Of a stretch of 6,076 nucleotides of DNA, positions 1 through 4,485 are shown in pieces (within the stretch, counting starts at the first letter, position 1; each line of letters starts with the position of its first letter). The stretch comes from an uncultured Succinatimonas sp. Its GTDB lineage: Bacteria; Pseudomonadota; Gammaproteobacteria; Enterobacterales; Succinivibrionaceae. The translations under genes were made by a program, and so were the position numbers. The notes below the pieces were generated by a model. The model was not told the DNA's origin. It made no database searches and worked only from the letters and a program-made list of their open reading frames with translations. The DNA lies in assembly GCA_900548485.1 (NCBI GenBank), contig URKL01000116.1, positions 1-6,076 on the forward strand. Reading direction: 5' to 3'.

Positions 1-19
1 TAGTAATATCTAGCAGTAG

Positions 20-53
20 GAATCCCCTTGCTTTAGCAAGGGAAGGAAGTCAA
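20..53 (+). mobile_element. Putative right end of an IS200/IS605-type (tnpB) element
   Basis: The segment reads GGAATCC, then a perfect 7-bp hairpin (CCCTTGC 25-31, loop TTTA 32-35, GCAAGGG 36-42), then a purine stretch AAGGAAG, ending in TCAA at 50-53. From memory this is the layout found just downstream of tnpB in many IS605-family elements: GAATCCC, short hairpin, GGGAGGA.GTCAA. The hairpin is the subterminal structure bound by the TnpA transposase and also the 3' end of the TnpB omega RNA; TCAA is the right cleavage tetranucleotide described for IS608. No tnpB or tnpA reading frame is visible, so the body would lie before base 1. If this is right, host DNA (and the guide of the omega RNA) begins at 54. 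The alternative is an ordinary hairpin or weak terminator of an upstream gene; the absence of a T tract argues against a terminator. Confidence 0.55.
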
Positions 54-112
54 CAGTGTGTATTGCAAAGAGGAGCTTTAGTACTACCTTGGTGTTTAAA
101 AGCCTACCTTTT

Positions 113-121
113 TGTTACAAT
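113..121 (+). promoter_or_regulatory. Candidate extended -10 promoter for the cold-shock-like gene
   Basis: TGTTACAAT is an extended -10 element (TGn followed by TACAAT, 5 of 6 matches to TATAAT). No convincing -35 is seen at the usual distance, which is tolerable for an extended -10. Transcription would start about 10 bases before the ATG, leaving just enough leader for the ribosome binding site GAGG at 129-132. The element lies outside the putative IS605 end, in the flank. Confidence 0.45.
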
Positions 122-138
122 GCTCAAAGAGGTGAGCT

Positions 139-777
139 ATGCACGGAATAATTACAGCTATTGATGAGAAGAACGCTAGTGGTCGCATTCAGTCAGATGA
201 CGGCAGAATTTTAAGTTTTTCGTTATTAGATCTTAAATCAGAGATAAAAGCTGAAGCCTCAATGGAGGTCAATTTTGAGATCGTGGGCGATGAGGCTGTA
301 AATATTGTTTTGAATGTGAATGAAGGTTTTTATGAAAGTAAGATCTTTTATAAAGAACCTGAGCAAATTGGTTTATGCCGTGAAGGGATCCCTGAAGGCT
401 ATGAACTTTTAGATAGAGCTAATCATTCCATTAGTACAGAAAGTAGAAATCTTAAAGCTGCTAAGTGGGCCTTGATTAATTTCACGCAAGAATGTCACGG
501 AAATGTGGTTTTAAAATTTACTGAGACTAAATTTATTAAAAATTCTATCGGTTTTAGTCTTTATTATTATAAAGTTACAGGTATCCCTGCTATTATTGGA
601 CGTAAAGTTGAGTCAAGTGATAGTACTCTTTACGATCTTAAACACCGTTTGGATCATGAAAAATTAGATAAAAAGTATAATTTGGAGCTCAATGTAAAGA
701 TTGGCAAGAAGATTTTGACCATCATAGGCGCAATTTTGATGGCAATTTTTATTTTAGGCTTTTTATTTACACTTTAA
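139..777 (+). CDS. Tail-anchored membrane protein with cold-shock-like N-terminal domain
   Basis: The protein has 212 residues and its function is not known. Residues ~2-60 (MHGIITAIDEKNASGRIQSD onward) follow the strand pattern of a cold-shock/OB-fold barrel: G-x-I opening, G-R-I in the second strand, D-D-G-R turn, then V-x-F and A-V-N-I-V closing strands. The aromatic RNA-binding motif KGFGFI of true Csp proteins is replaced by NASGRIQ, so nucleic-acid binding may be lost or altered. Residues ~65-160 form a region I do not recognise, with a strand-rich part around 120-155. Residues 192-212 are one hydrophobic helix ending exactly at the C-terminus and preceded by GKK, so the bulk should be cytoplasmic and the tail anchored in the inner membrane. 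The start is supported by GAGG six bases upstream of the ATG. The gene appears to be a single unit: a 255-base gap follows before the next gene, with no clear terminator. Confidence 0.8.
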   Translation: MHGIITAIDEKNASGRIQSDDGRILSFSLLDLKSEIKAEASMEVNFEIVGDEAVNIVLNVNEGFYESKIFYKEPEQIGLCREGIPEGYELLDRANHSISTESRNLKAAKWALINFTQECHGNVVLKFTETKFIKNSIGFSLYYYKVTGIPAIIGRKVESSDSTLYDLKHRLDHEKLDKKYNLELNVKIGKKILTIIGAILMAIFILGFLFTL

Positions 778-846
778 AGATAGTTTAAGTAGCAATAATT
801 GGGAAGAAGTTGGAGGAATATCGTTCTTAGCGATACATATAAAATA

Positions 847-861
847 CTGTGAGGCGCACAG
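847..861 (+). other. Small hairpin within the 778-1032 non-coding stretch
   Basis: The 255 bases between the cold-shock-like gene and the Cys-rich gene hold no reading frame with a ribosome site that I can support. They contain a perfect 5-bp hairpin (CTGTG, loop AGGCG, CACAG) at 847-861. An overlapping alternative pairing joins ACAGAAATCT (858-867) imperfectly with AGATTTTTTGT about 22 bases later. A TATAAAAT box at 838-845 lies just upstream but has no good -35. This could be a structured leader or small RNA, but it matches no riboswitch family I can name. Confidence refers to the hairpin existing, not to a function. Confidence 0.3.
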
Positions 862-970
862 AAATCTATGCTAAGAGTATAAGACACAGAGATTTTTTGT
901 AATCAGAGTGTAACTCTTACTGTAGAAGGAAGTTCTCTTCAAGATGGAGAGCGTTAGTTTTATTTAGTGC

Positions 971-1007
971 TTGTAGTTTTTATTAAAAATAGTTAGCATA
1001 TGGTAAC
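971..1007 (+). promoter_or_regulatory. Candidate promoter with overlapping palindromic operator
   Basis: A weak -35 (TTGTAG, 971-976) and -10 (TAGCAT, 994-999) are 17 bases apart. An imperfect palindrome GTTAGCATATGGTAAC (992-1007, 7 of 8 pairs matching) covers the -10. A palindrome at this position is what a repressor such as the DtxR-family or Fur-like protein encoded downstream would bind, but I cannot match it firmly to a known DtxR, MntR or Fur box. It would drive the Cys-rich membrane protein gene starting at 1033. Confidence 0.3.
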
Positions 1008-1032
1008 TTTATAAATAAAATCAGGGGTACTA

Positions 1033-1212
1033 ATGTTATCTAAGTTTTTCTTGTATGTTGTTTTAGCTGTAGTTGTATTGTTAACTTACTTAGGCTTAAA
1101 AAGGATATTTAAAACTTTATTTAAAGGTTCATCTTGCTGTTGTAATGATAAGAAAAGTGGGAGTTCTTGTTGTCAATGCAATAGCGATGAGGGAAATCAA
1201 AAGAAATTTTAA
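1033..1212 (+). CDS. FeoB-associated-type Cys-rich small membrane protein
   Basis: This is a 59-residue protein. Residues ~5-22 (FFLYVVLAVVVLLTYLGL) form one membrane helix. It is followed by a basic stretch KRIFKTLFKG, which should be cytoplasmic by the positive-inside rule, and a Cys-rich tail with C35-C36-C37 and C46-C47-x-C49. One N-terminal helix, a short basic linker and a Cys/Ser/Gly-rich tail is the pattern of the FeoB-associated Cys-rich membrane proteins, usually encoded beside the ferrous iron transporter FeoB in anaerobes; their role is unproven and may be metal handling. A weak ribosome site AGGGG (1023-1027) lies five bases before the ATG. No feoA or feoB is in the window, so the family call rests on composition and topology plus the metalloregulator genes that follow. 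An unrelated small Cys-rich membrane protein is the alternative. Confidence 0.68.
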   Translation: MLSKFFLYVVLAVVVLLTYLGLKRIFKTLFKGSSCCCNDKKSGSSCCQCNSDEGNQKKF

Positions 1213-1216
1213 GTTT

Positions 1217-1231
1217 AGGAATAAAATTCCT
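1217..1231 (+). terminator. Weak hairpin after the Cys-rich gene
   Basis: AGGAAT, loop AAA, ATTCCT forms a perfect but AU-rich 6-bp hairpin five bases after the stop codon, followed only by TCTTAG rather than a real T run. It could be a poor terminator or an RNA-stability element; read-through into the Fur-like gene is likely. Confidence 0.25.
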
Positions 1232-1240
1232 TCTTAGATC

Positions 1241-1276
1241 TTGAAATTGTAATTTATTGCCTACATATTAAATATG
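1241..1276 (+). promoter_or_regulatory. Candidate promoter of the Fur-like/DtxR pair with a -10 palindrome
   Basis: TTGAAA (1241-1246, 4 of 6 to the -35 consensus) and CATATT (1264-1269, 4 of 6 to the -10) are 17 bases apart. The -10 is the left arm of a perfect palindrome, CATATT-A-AATATG (1264-1276). This placement suggests an operator for autoregulation by one of the two regulators encoded downstream. The following leader carries the ribosome site AGAAGG at 1291-1296. Confidence 0.4.
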
Positions 1277-1302
1277 CATGACAATTCTTAAGAAGGTCAA
1301 AC

Positions 1303-1749
1303 ATGGACGAGAATACCACCTATAACGTCGGTACTTTAACTGACGACACCTTACGCAAGCTTGAGGCTAGTGGATTGCGTATGACAGTGCAGCGCCGGCA
1401 TATTATTGATATTTTAACTAATAGCCAGTGCACATCTCCAAAAGAATTATGGTATGAGGCCAGACAATTTGTCCCTGATTTGGGCATTGCTACGGTTTAT
1501 CGTCTTATAAATCGTTTAGAGCAAATTGGCGTCATTTCTAAAACACGTAATCTCGGAATGCAACCTTTAACCCCAACTTTAGGTACTATTACCGATGGTA
1601 AGGGACGTAATCTTATGACCGGAAATACCAAGCTTGATTTAACCGAGCTTGTACGTTTAGGTATGATTTCTAAAGGTGCATTAGGTCATAACAATAAAAT
1701 TCAGTTAACCCTTGTGGGTGATAAACTTAACGTATCGGTAATCAAATAA
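1303..1749 (+). CDS. Fur-like winged-helix regulator with atypical C-terminus
   Basis: The protein has 148 residues. Residues ~17-82 match the Fur/PerR DNA-binding domain: LEASGLRMTVQRRHIIDIL at the start, and the recognition helix G61-I-A-T-V-Y-R with L-I-N-R-L-E-Q-I-G-V-I behind it. Normal Fur proteins continue with a dimerisation domain carrying the HHDH ligands and two CxxC pairs. Here residues 83-148 contain none of these: the only Cys is C43 and the only His are H33 and H129. The C-terminal stretch (D98-G-K-G-R-N onward, ending V-S-V-I-K) is a domain I do not recognise. Other frames in the 3' half do not restore a Fur domain, so a simple frameshift is not the explanation. The start is set by AGAAGG six bases upstream of the ATG. 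The stop is 2 bases before the DtxR-family ATG, so the two regulators are very likely cotranscribed and coupled. DNA binding is probable; metal sensing through the usual Fur sites is not. Confidence 0.8.
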   Translation: MDENTTYNVGTLTDDTLRKLEASGLRMTVQRRHIIDILTNSQCTSPKELWYEARQFVPDLGIATVYRLINRLEQIGVISKTRNLGMQPLTPTLGTITDGKGRNLMTGNTKLDLTELVRLGMISKGALGHNNKIQLTLVGDKLNVSVIK

Positions 1750-1751
1750 TC

Positions 1752-2207
1752 ATGGTGATAAAGTCAAGTCAGGCTCCTTCCGCCTTAGATGCAGTTCCAG
1801 AACCATTGCCACCTAGAACAGGTGCTATTGCTGAGTCTGGAGAGAATTATTTAGAGACTATCTTAGTCTTAAAGGAAAGACGCGATGGTGGACTTGTACG
1901 CGCTGTTGATATTGCCAATGAATTGCGTTTGAGCAAAGCTTCGGTAAGTCGAGGCTTAGGTTTATTGCGAGAGAAAGGTTTAATTCATATTGCTGATAAT
2001 GGTGATTTAGAATTTACCCCATCAGGTCAAAGTTTAGCGCAAAATATTTTCCATACGCATCAAATATTAACTGTATTTTTCCAGGAAACAGCTAAAGTTC
2101 CTTTAGATGTAGCTGAACGTGATGCTTGCCGTATTGAGCATATAATTTCTGAGGAAACCTTGCAGGGAATTATTCGTTTTTTACGTGAGCGTAATTTGAG
2201 TATTTAG
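1752..2207 (+). CDS. DtxR/MntR-family metal-dependent transcriptional regulator
   Basis: The protein has 151 residues and should repress metal uptake genes when loaded with Fe(II) or Mn(II). A Pro-rich N-terminal extension (1-28) precedes the winged helix (SGENYLETI from 29; recognition helix around LSKASVSRGLGLL, 60-72; wing around 78-88). The dimerisation/metal domain follows, with H103 and the D-A-C126-R-I-E129-H130 motif. By alignment from memory, H103, C126, E129 and H130 correspond to MntR H77, E99, E102 and H103; the Cys is the DtxR-like choice (C102). N32 stands where MntR has D8 and DtxR has M10; E35 corresponds to MntR E11. There is no SH3-like third domain, as in MntR. SGENYLETIL is typical of DtxR proteins I recall from anaerobic Firmicutes. 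The start has no good ribosome site and likely depends on coupling to the Fur-like gene. Metal preference (iron or manganese) is uncertain. Confidence 0.87.
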   Translation: MVIKSSQAPSALDAVPEPLPPRTGAIAESGENYLETILVLKERRDGGLVRAVDIANELRLSKASVSRGLGLLREKGLIHIADNGDLEFTPSGQSLAQNIFHTHQILTVFFQETAKVPLDVAERDACRIEHIISEETLQGIIRFLRERNLSI

Positions 2208-2211
2208 AATT

Positions 2212-2233
2212 TAAGGCCACTTTAGTGGCCTTA
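2212..2233. terminator. Hairpin between convergent regulator and ybaK genes
   Basis: A perfect 9-bp stem (TAAGGCCAC 2212-2220, loop TTTA, GTGGCCTTA 2225-2233) sits between two convergent stop codons and just touches neither gene. T runs are short on both sides (TTAGAGTT on +, TTAAATTC on -), so it is a modest bidirectional terminator. Confidence 0.65.
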
Positions 2234-2236
2234 GAG

Positions 2237-2713
2237 TTAATGATCTTTGTGTTCTAAGAAATCTCCAACCTTTGCATCTAAGACTTTTACGAGTTCTTCA
2301 GGTTTAATTCCAACTGAAAAGCCGCGGCGTCCGCCTGAGACAATGATTTCTTCATATTGCATAGCGCTTTGAGATAAAAGCGTAAGAGTTCTACGTTTTT
2401 GTCCAAAAGGACTAACTCCACCTATCACAAAACCTGTAATACGTTGTGCACTTGCGGGATCTGCTACCTCAAGACTTTTAAGTCCCATAATTCTAGCGGC
2501 ATTTTTTAAAGAAATTTTGGCATTTACAGGAGTTATAGCGGTTACATAGGTTTTATCGTGACAAAGCAATATAGTTTTAAAAACTATATTTTCATCTTTA
2601 CCTAAAGCTGAAGCTGCAAATTTACCAAAATCATGATCAACAGTGCAGTCATAACTGTAAGTTTTATATTCAATTTTATGTTTATCTAAAAATGTTTGAG
2701 CAGGAGTTATCAT
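2237..2713 (-). CDS. ybaK: Cys-tRNA(Pro)/Cys-tRNA(Cys) deacylase, YbaK/EbsC family
   Basis: This 158-residue cytoplasmic enzyme belongs to the family that hydrolyses Cys-tRNA(Pro) formed in error by prolyl-tRNA synthetase, acting in trans as a proofreader. Its length matches E. coli YbaK (159). The family pattern is present throughout: MITPAQTFLDKHKIEY at the N-terminus, V44-F-K46-T with the conserved Lys of the active site, A-I-T-P-V, the A-D-P-x-x-A-Q-R-x-T-G-F segment (84-95), G-G-V-S-P-F-G-Q-K-R (98-107), V-S-G-G-R-R-G (125-131) and the closing L-D-A-K. The N-terminus aligns with the family at residue 1, so the ATG is well placed. Yet the bases before it (TTATAAATAAAA read on the minus strand) have no ribosome site. 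It lies downstream of the HAD gene but is separated from it by an intrinsic terminator, so it probably has its own promoter. Confidence 0.94.
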   Translation of the reverse strand: MITPAQTFLDKHKIEYKTYSYDCTVDHDFGKFAASALGKDENIVFKTILLCHDKTYVTAITPVNAKISLKNAARIMGLKSLEVADPASAQRITGFVIGGVSPFGQKRRTLTLLSQSAMQYEEIIVSGGRRGFSVGIKPEELVKVLDAKVGDFLEHKDH

Positions 2714-2761
2714 TTTTATTTATAAGATATAAAAAATATTAATTTTTGATATGGAGAAATG

Positions 2762-2784
2762 AAAAAAGCGCCCATCGGGGCGCT
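2762..2784 (-). terminator. Intrinsic terminator of the HAD phosphatase gene
   Basis: Read on the minus strand, AGCGCCC, loop CGAT, GGGCGCT gives a perfect GC-rich 7-bp stem running straight into a T tract (2762-2767 on the plus strand are all A). It starts four bases after the HAD stop codon and should isolate that gene from ybaK. Confidence 0.88.
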
Positions 2785-2788
2785 AAGT

Positions 2789-3403
2789 TTAGATTTTCAG
2801 TTTTAAAGCTTTGAGGATCTGAGACTGGCACTCAGGAGTACCTGTAAACAGATAAGCATGCATGCCACGGGATTTGGCAGTTTCAATATTATGGATATTG
2901 TCATCCATATATAAGCATTCTTCAGGGTTTAGATGATAGCGTTCAAATAAAGTTAAAAAGATGCCTTTTTCAGGCTTAGTCATCTTTTCCTCACCAGATA
3001 CTACAATACCTTCAAAGTCTTGTAAGAATTTATAGTGTTCAAAAGCATAAGGGAAGGTTTCTGCTGACCAATTAGTCAGACCATAAATTACATATTGGCC
3101 ACTATTCTTTACTGCTTCAAATATTTGTTTACCACAAGGAATTTCTCCCTTGAGCATGGAATACCAGCCACTTTTATATTTTAAAATAGCGTCTCTATAT
3201 TCAGGGTATTGTTCAGCTAATTCTAAAGTACACTCATCGAAGGTACGGCCACGATCCATTTGTGCATTCCACGTTGAAGTGGCGATATTAGCCAAAAAAT
3301 ATTCCATTTTTTGGTCATCGTTAAAATAATCTTTATAAAAGTAACGCGGATTCCAGTCGATAAGTACACCGCCTAAATCGAAGACCACATTTTTAATCGC
3401 CAC
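2789..3403 (-). CDS. HAD-superfamily phosphatase, YihX-like (subfamily IA)
   Basis: The protein has 204 residues. All four HAD motifs are in order: motif I V-F-D9-L-G11-G-V-L with the nucleophile D9, motif II G-L-T110-N-W, motif III K143 in M-T-K-P-E, and motif IV Y-M-D167-D168-N. Motif I is DxG rather than DxD, as in E. coli YihX (a glucose-1-phosphate phosphatase) and related sugar-phosphatase-like members. Residues ~16-85 form the helical cap. Hydrolysis of a small phosphorylated metabolite in the cytoplasm is likely; the substrate cannot be read from sequence. A haloacid-dehalogenase activity is less likely given motif I. The start codon is GTG (CAC on the plus strand at 3401-3403), supported by GGGAG at 3414-3410 with a six-base spacer. 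The gene is transcribed away from the amino-acid transporter operon across a 256-base divergent region and ends in its own terminator. Confidence 0.9.
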   Translation of the reverse strand: MAIKNVVFDLGGVLIDWNPRYFYKDYFNDDQKMEYFLANIATSTWNAQMDRGRTFDECTLELAEQYPEYRDAILKYKSGWYSMLKGEIPCGKQIFEAVKNSGQYVIYGLTNWSAETFPYAFEHYKFLQDFEGIVVSGEEKMTKPEKGIFLTLFERYHLNPEECLYMDDNIHNIETAKSRGMHAYLFTGTPECQSQILKALKLKI

Positions 3404-3576
3404 TTTAAACTCCCATTAGTTGATTGTTTTTACAATAACTTAATATTAGATCAAACAGTTGTTCCTTAAAACAGAAAAATTACAATTCAAAAATAATTTT
3501 CAGCTTTTGTGTTTTAGATCTAGGCCATAAAAATAATATCCTATAGAAATTATTACTTTGTTTGTGTGCTGGTAAT

Positions 3577-3585
3577 TGCTACAAT
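3577..3585 (+). promoter_or_regulatory. Candidate extended -10 promoter of the amino-acid transporter operon
   Basis: TGCTACAAT is an extended -10 (TGn plus TACAAT). A poor -35 TTGTTT (3558-3563) lies 16 bases upstream of the hexamer. Transcription would start near 3592, leaving a leader of about 70 bases before the binding-protein ATG. The rest of the 3404-3659 divergent region is very AT-rich. I saw no clear ArgR-type box in it and no gene. Confidence 0.5.
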
Positions 3586-3600
3586 AGCGACAAGCAAGCG

Positions 3601-3631
3601 GGACTTGAGATCTTGTTATGCCTTAAGTACC
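3601..3631 (+). other. Possible leader hairpin of the transporter mRNA
   Basis: GGACTTGAG (3601-3609) can pair with CTTAAGT-A-CC (3622-3631), giving 9 pairs with one wobble and one bulged A around a 12-base loop. It lies in the 5' leader, about 15 bases before the ribosome site AGGAAGAG (3646-3653). No T tract follows, so it is not a terminator. A role in mRNA stability or translation is possible but unproven. Confidence 0.25.
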
Positions 3632-3659
3632 GTATCCTTCATTGCAGGAAGAGTGAAAA

Positions 3660-4409
3660 ATGTTTAAGAAATTTGTATCTGCGGCAGCCGTTTGTGCATG
3701 TGCCGTTGCCTTTATGGGCTCTGCCTCAGCACAGCAAGTTTTGCGTGTTGGAACTGAGGCCACCTTCGCTCCGTTTGAGTTCATGCAAAAGGGCTCAGAT
3801 GAACCTACAGGTTATGATATGGATATCATCAGAGCAATTGGTGAAGCTGAGGGCTATAAGATTGAGATCGTAAATATGCCTTTTGATGGCTTAATCCCGG
3901 CCTTATTAACCTCCCAGATTGATGCCGCTATTGCAGGTATCACCATTACCGAAGAGCGTGCTAAGAAGGTAAGCTTCTCTGATCCTTACTATAATTCAGG
4001 TCTTTCAGCCATTATTTTGGCAGACAATGCTGATAAATATAAGAAGATCGATGATTTGAAATCTTCCCGTATTTGTGTTCAGATTGGTACTACTGGTGCA
4101 TCTGCTGCACAGAATATTTCAGGTAAAGTCGGTGCTTTTAATACCGTTCCTGAGGCTTTCATGGAGCTTAAGGCTAAAGGCTGTGAAGCTGTTATGAATG
4201 ATCGCCCAGTAAATTTATATTTCTTAACTCAGATGAACTCTGATGATTACGTCGAAATCCAAGAGATTTTAGACGGTGCTCAATACGGCATCGCTGTAGG
4301 TAAGAACAATACTGAGGTTTTAAATGCCATCAACAGTGGTCTTAAAAAGATCCGTGAGAACGGAACTTTTACTGAGATCCACAAGAAGTGGTTTAAAGTT
4401 GCAGAATAA
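3660..4409 (+). CDS. glnH: Polar amino-acid ABC transporter, periplasmic binding protein (GlnH-like)
   Basis: This 249-residue class-II solute-binding protein (PF00497 type) captures an amino acid in the periplasm and delivers it to the permease encoded next. A Sec signal peptide is clear: MFKK, hydrophobic core, and A-S-A24 before Q25. The mature part follows E. coli GlnH closely: T-F36-A-P-F-E-F, F75-D-G-L-I-P-A-L, A-G-I-T95-I-T-E-E-R100, F-S-D-P-Y-Y, N-D181, and R-E-N-G-T-F-T-E-I-H-K-K-W-F at the end. By memory alignment F36, F75, T95, R100 and D181 match the GlnH residues that grip the ligand backbone. Q141 and N180 replace GlnH K115 and H156, so the preferred side chain may differ from glutamine. 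C139 and C175 could form a disulfide. The ribosome site is AGGAAGAG (3646-3653). It is first in the operon and followed by a terminator-like hairpin that should favour its expression. Confidence 0.92.
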   Translation: MFKKFVSAAAVCACAVAFMGSASAQQVLRVGTEATFAPFEFMQKGSDEPTGYDMDIIRAIGEAEGYKIEIVNMPFDGLIPALLTSQIDAAIAGITITEERAKKVSFSDPYYNSGLSAIILADNADKYKKIDDLKSSRICVQIGTTGASAAQNISGKVGAFNTVPEAFMELKAKGCEAVMNDRPVNLYFLTQMNSDDYVEIQEILDGAQYGIAVGKNNTEVLNAINSGLKKIRENGTFTEIHKKWFKVAE

Positions 4410-4415
4410 TTCTGC
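4401..4415 (+). repeat. Perfect palindrome spanning the binding-protein stop codon
   Basis: GCAGAAT-A-ATTCTGC is a 15-base perfect inverted repeat with the TAA stop (4407-4409) at its centre. It may simply reflect the codons for Ala-Glu plus stop, or act together with the downstream hairpin in shaping the mRNA 3' end. Confidence 0.4.
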
Positions 4416-4428
4416 AATATGACAACTT

Positions 4429-4470
4429 AGGACATACACGACAGTGTGTGTCCTTGTTTTTTCTTTTTAT
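4429..4470 (+). terminator. Intra-operon terminator/attenuating hairpin
   Basis: AGGACATACAC (4429-4439), loop GACA and GTGTGTGTCCT (4444-4454) form an 11-bp stem with one G-U pair. It is followed by TGTTTTTTCTTTTT, a strong intrinsic-terminator signature between the binding-protein and permease genes. In ABC import operons such elements let most transcripts end after the binding protein and protect its mRNA, giving an excess over membrane components. Partial read-through would supply the permease and ATPase; no promoter for them is evident in the gap. Confidence 0.85.
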
Positions 4471-4485
4471 TAAATAAAAGCACTT

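Noticed and set aside
847..960. Known metal or cofactor riboswitch upstream of the Cys-rich gene
   Set aside because: None of the conserved core motifs I could recall (yybP-ykoY, TPP, FMN, glycine, preQ1) is present.
1549..1749. Frameshift hiding a normal Fur C-terminus
   Set aside because: The other frame I checked across this stretch hits a stop quickly and shows no HHDH or CxxC motif, and the annotated frame stays open to a stop 2 bases before the next gene.
3690..3737. Possible lipobox in the binding protein (C12 and C14 in the signal peptide)
   Set aside because: The residues before each Cys do not fit the lipobox pattern, the cysteines fall too early in the hydrophobic core, and a good signal peptidase I site (A-S-A, 22-24) follows.
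3562..3873. A 103-residue + strand reading frame overlapping the binding-protein start
   Set aside because: It runs in another frame through the promoter, leader and signal-peptide region of glnH, has no ribosome site, and has Cys/Leu/Arg-rich shadow composition.
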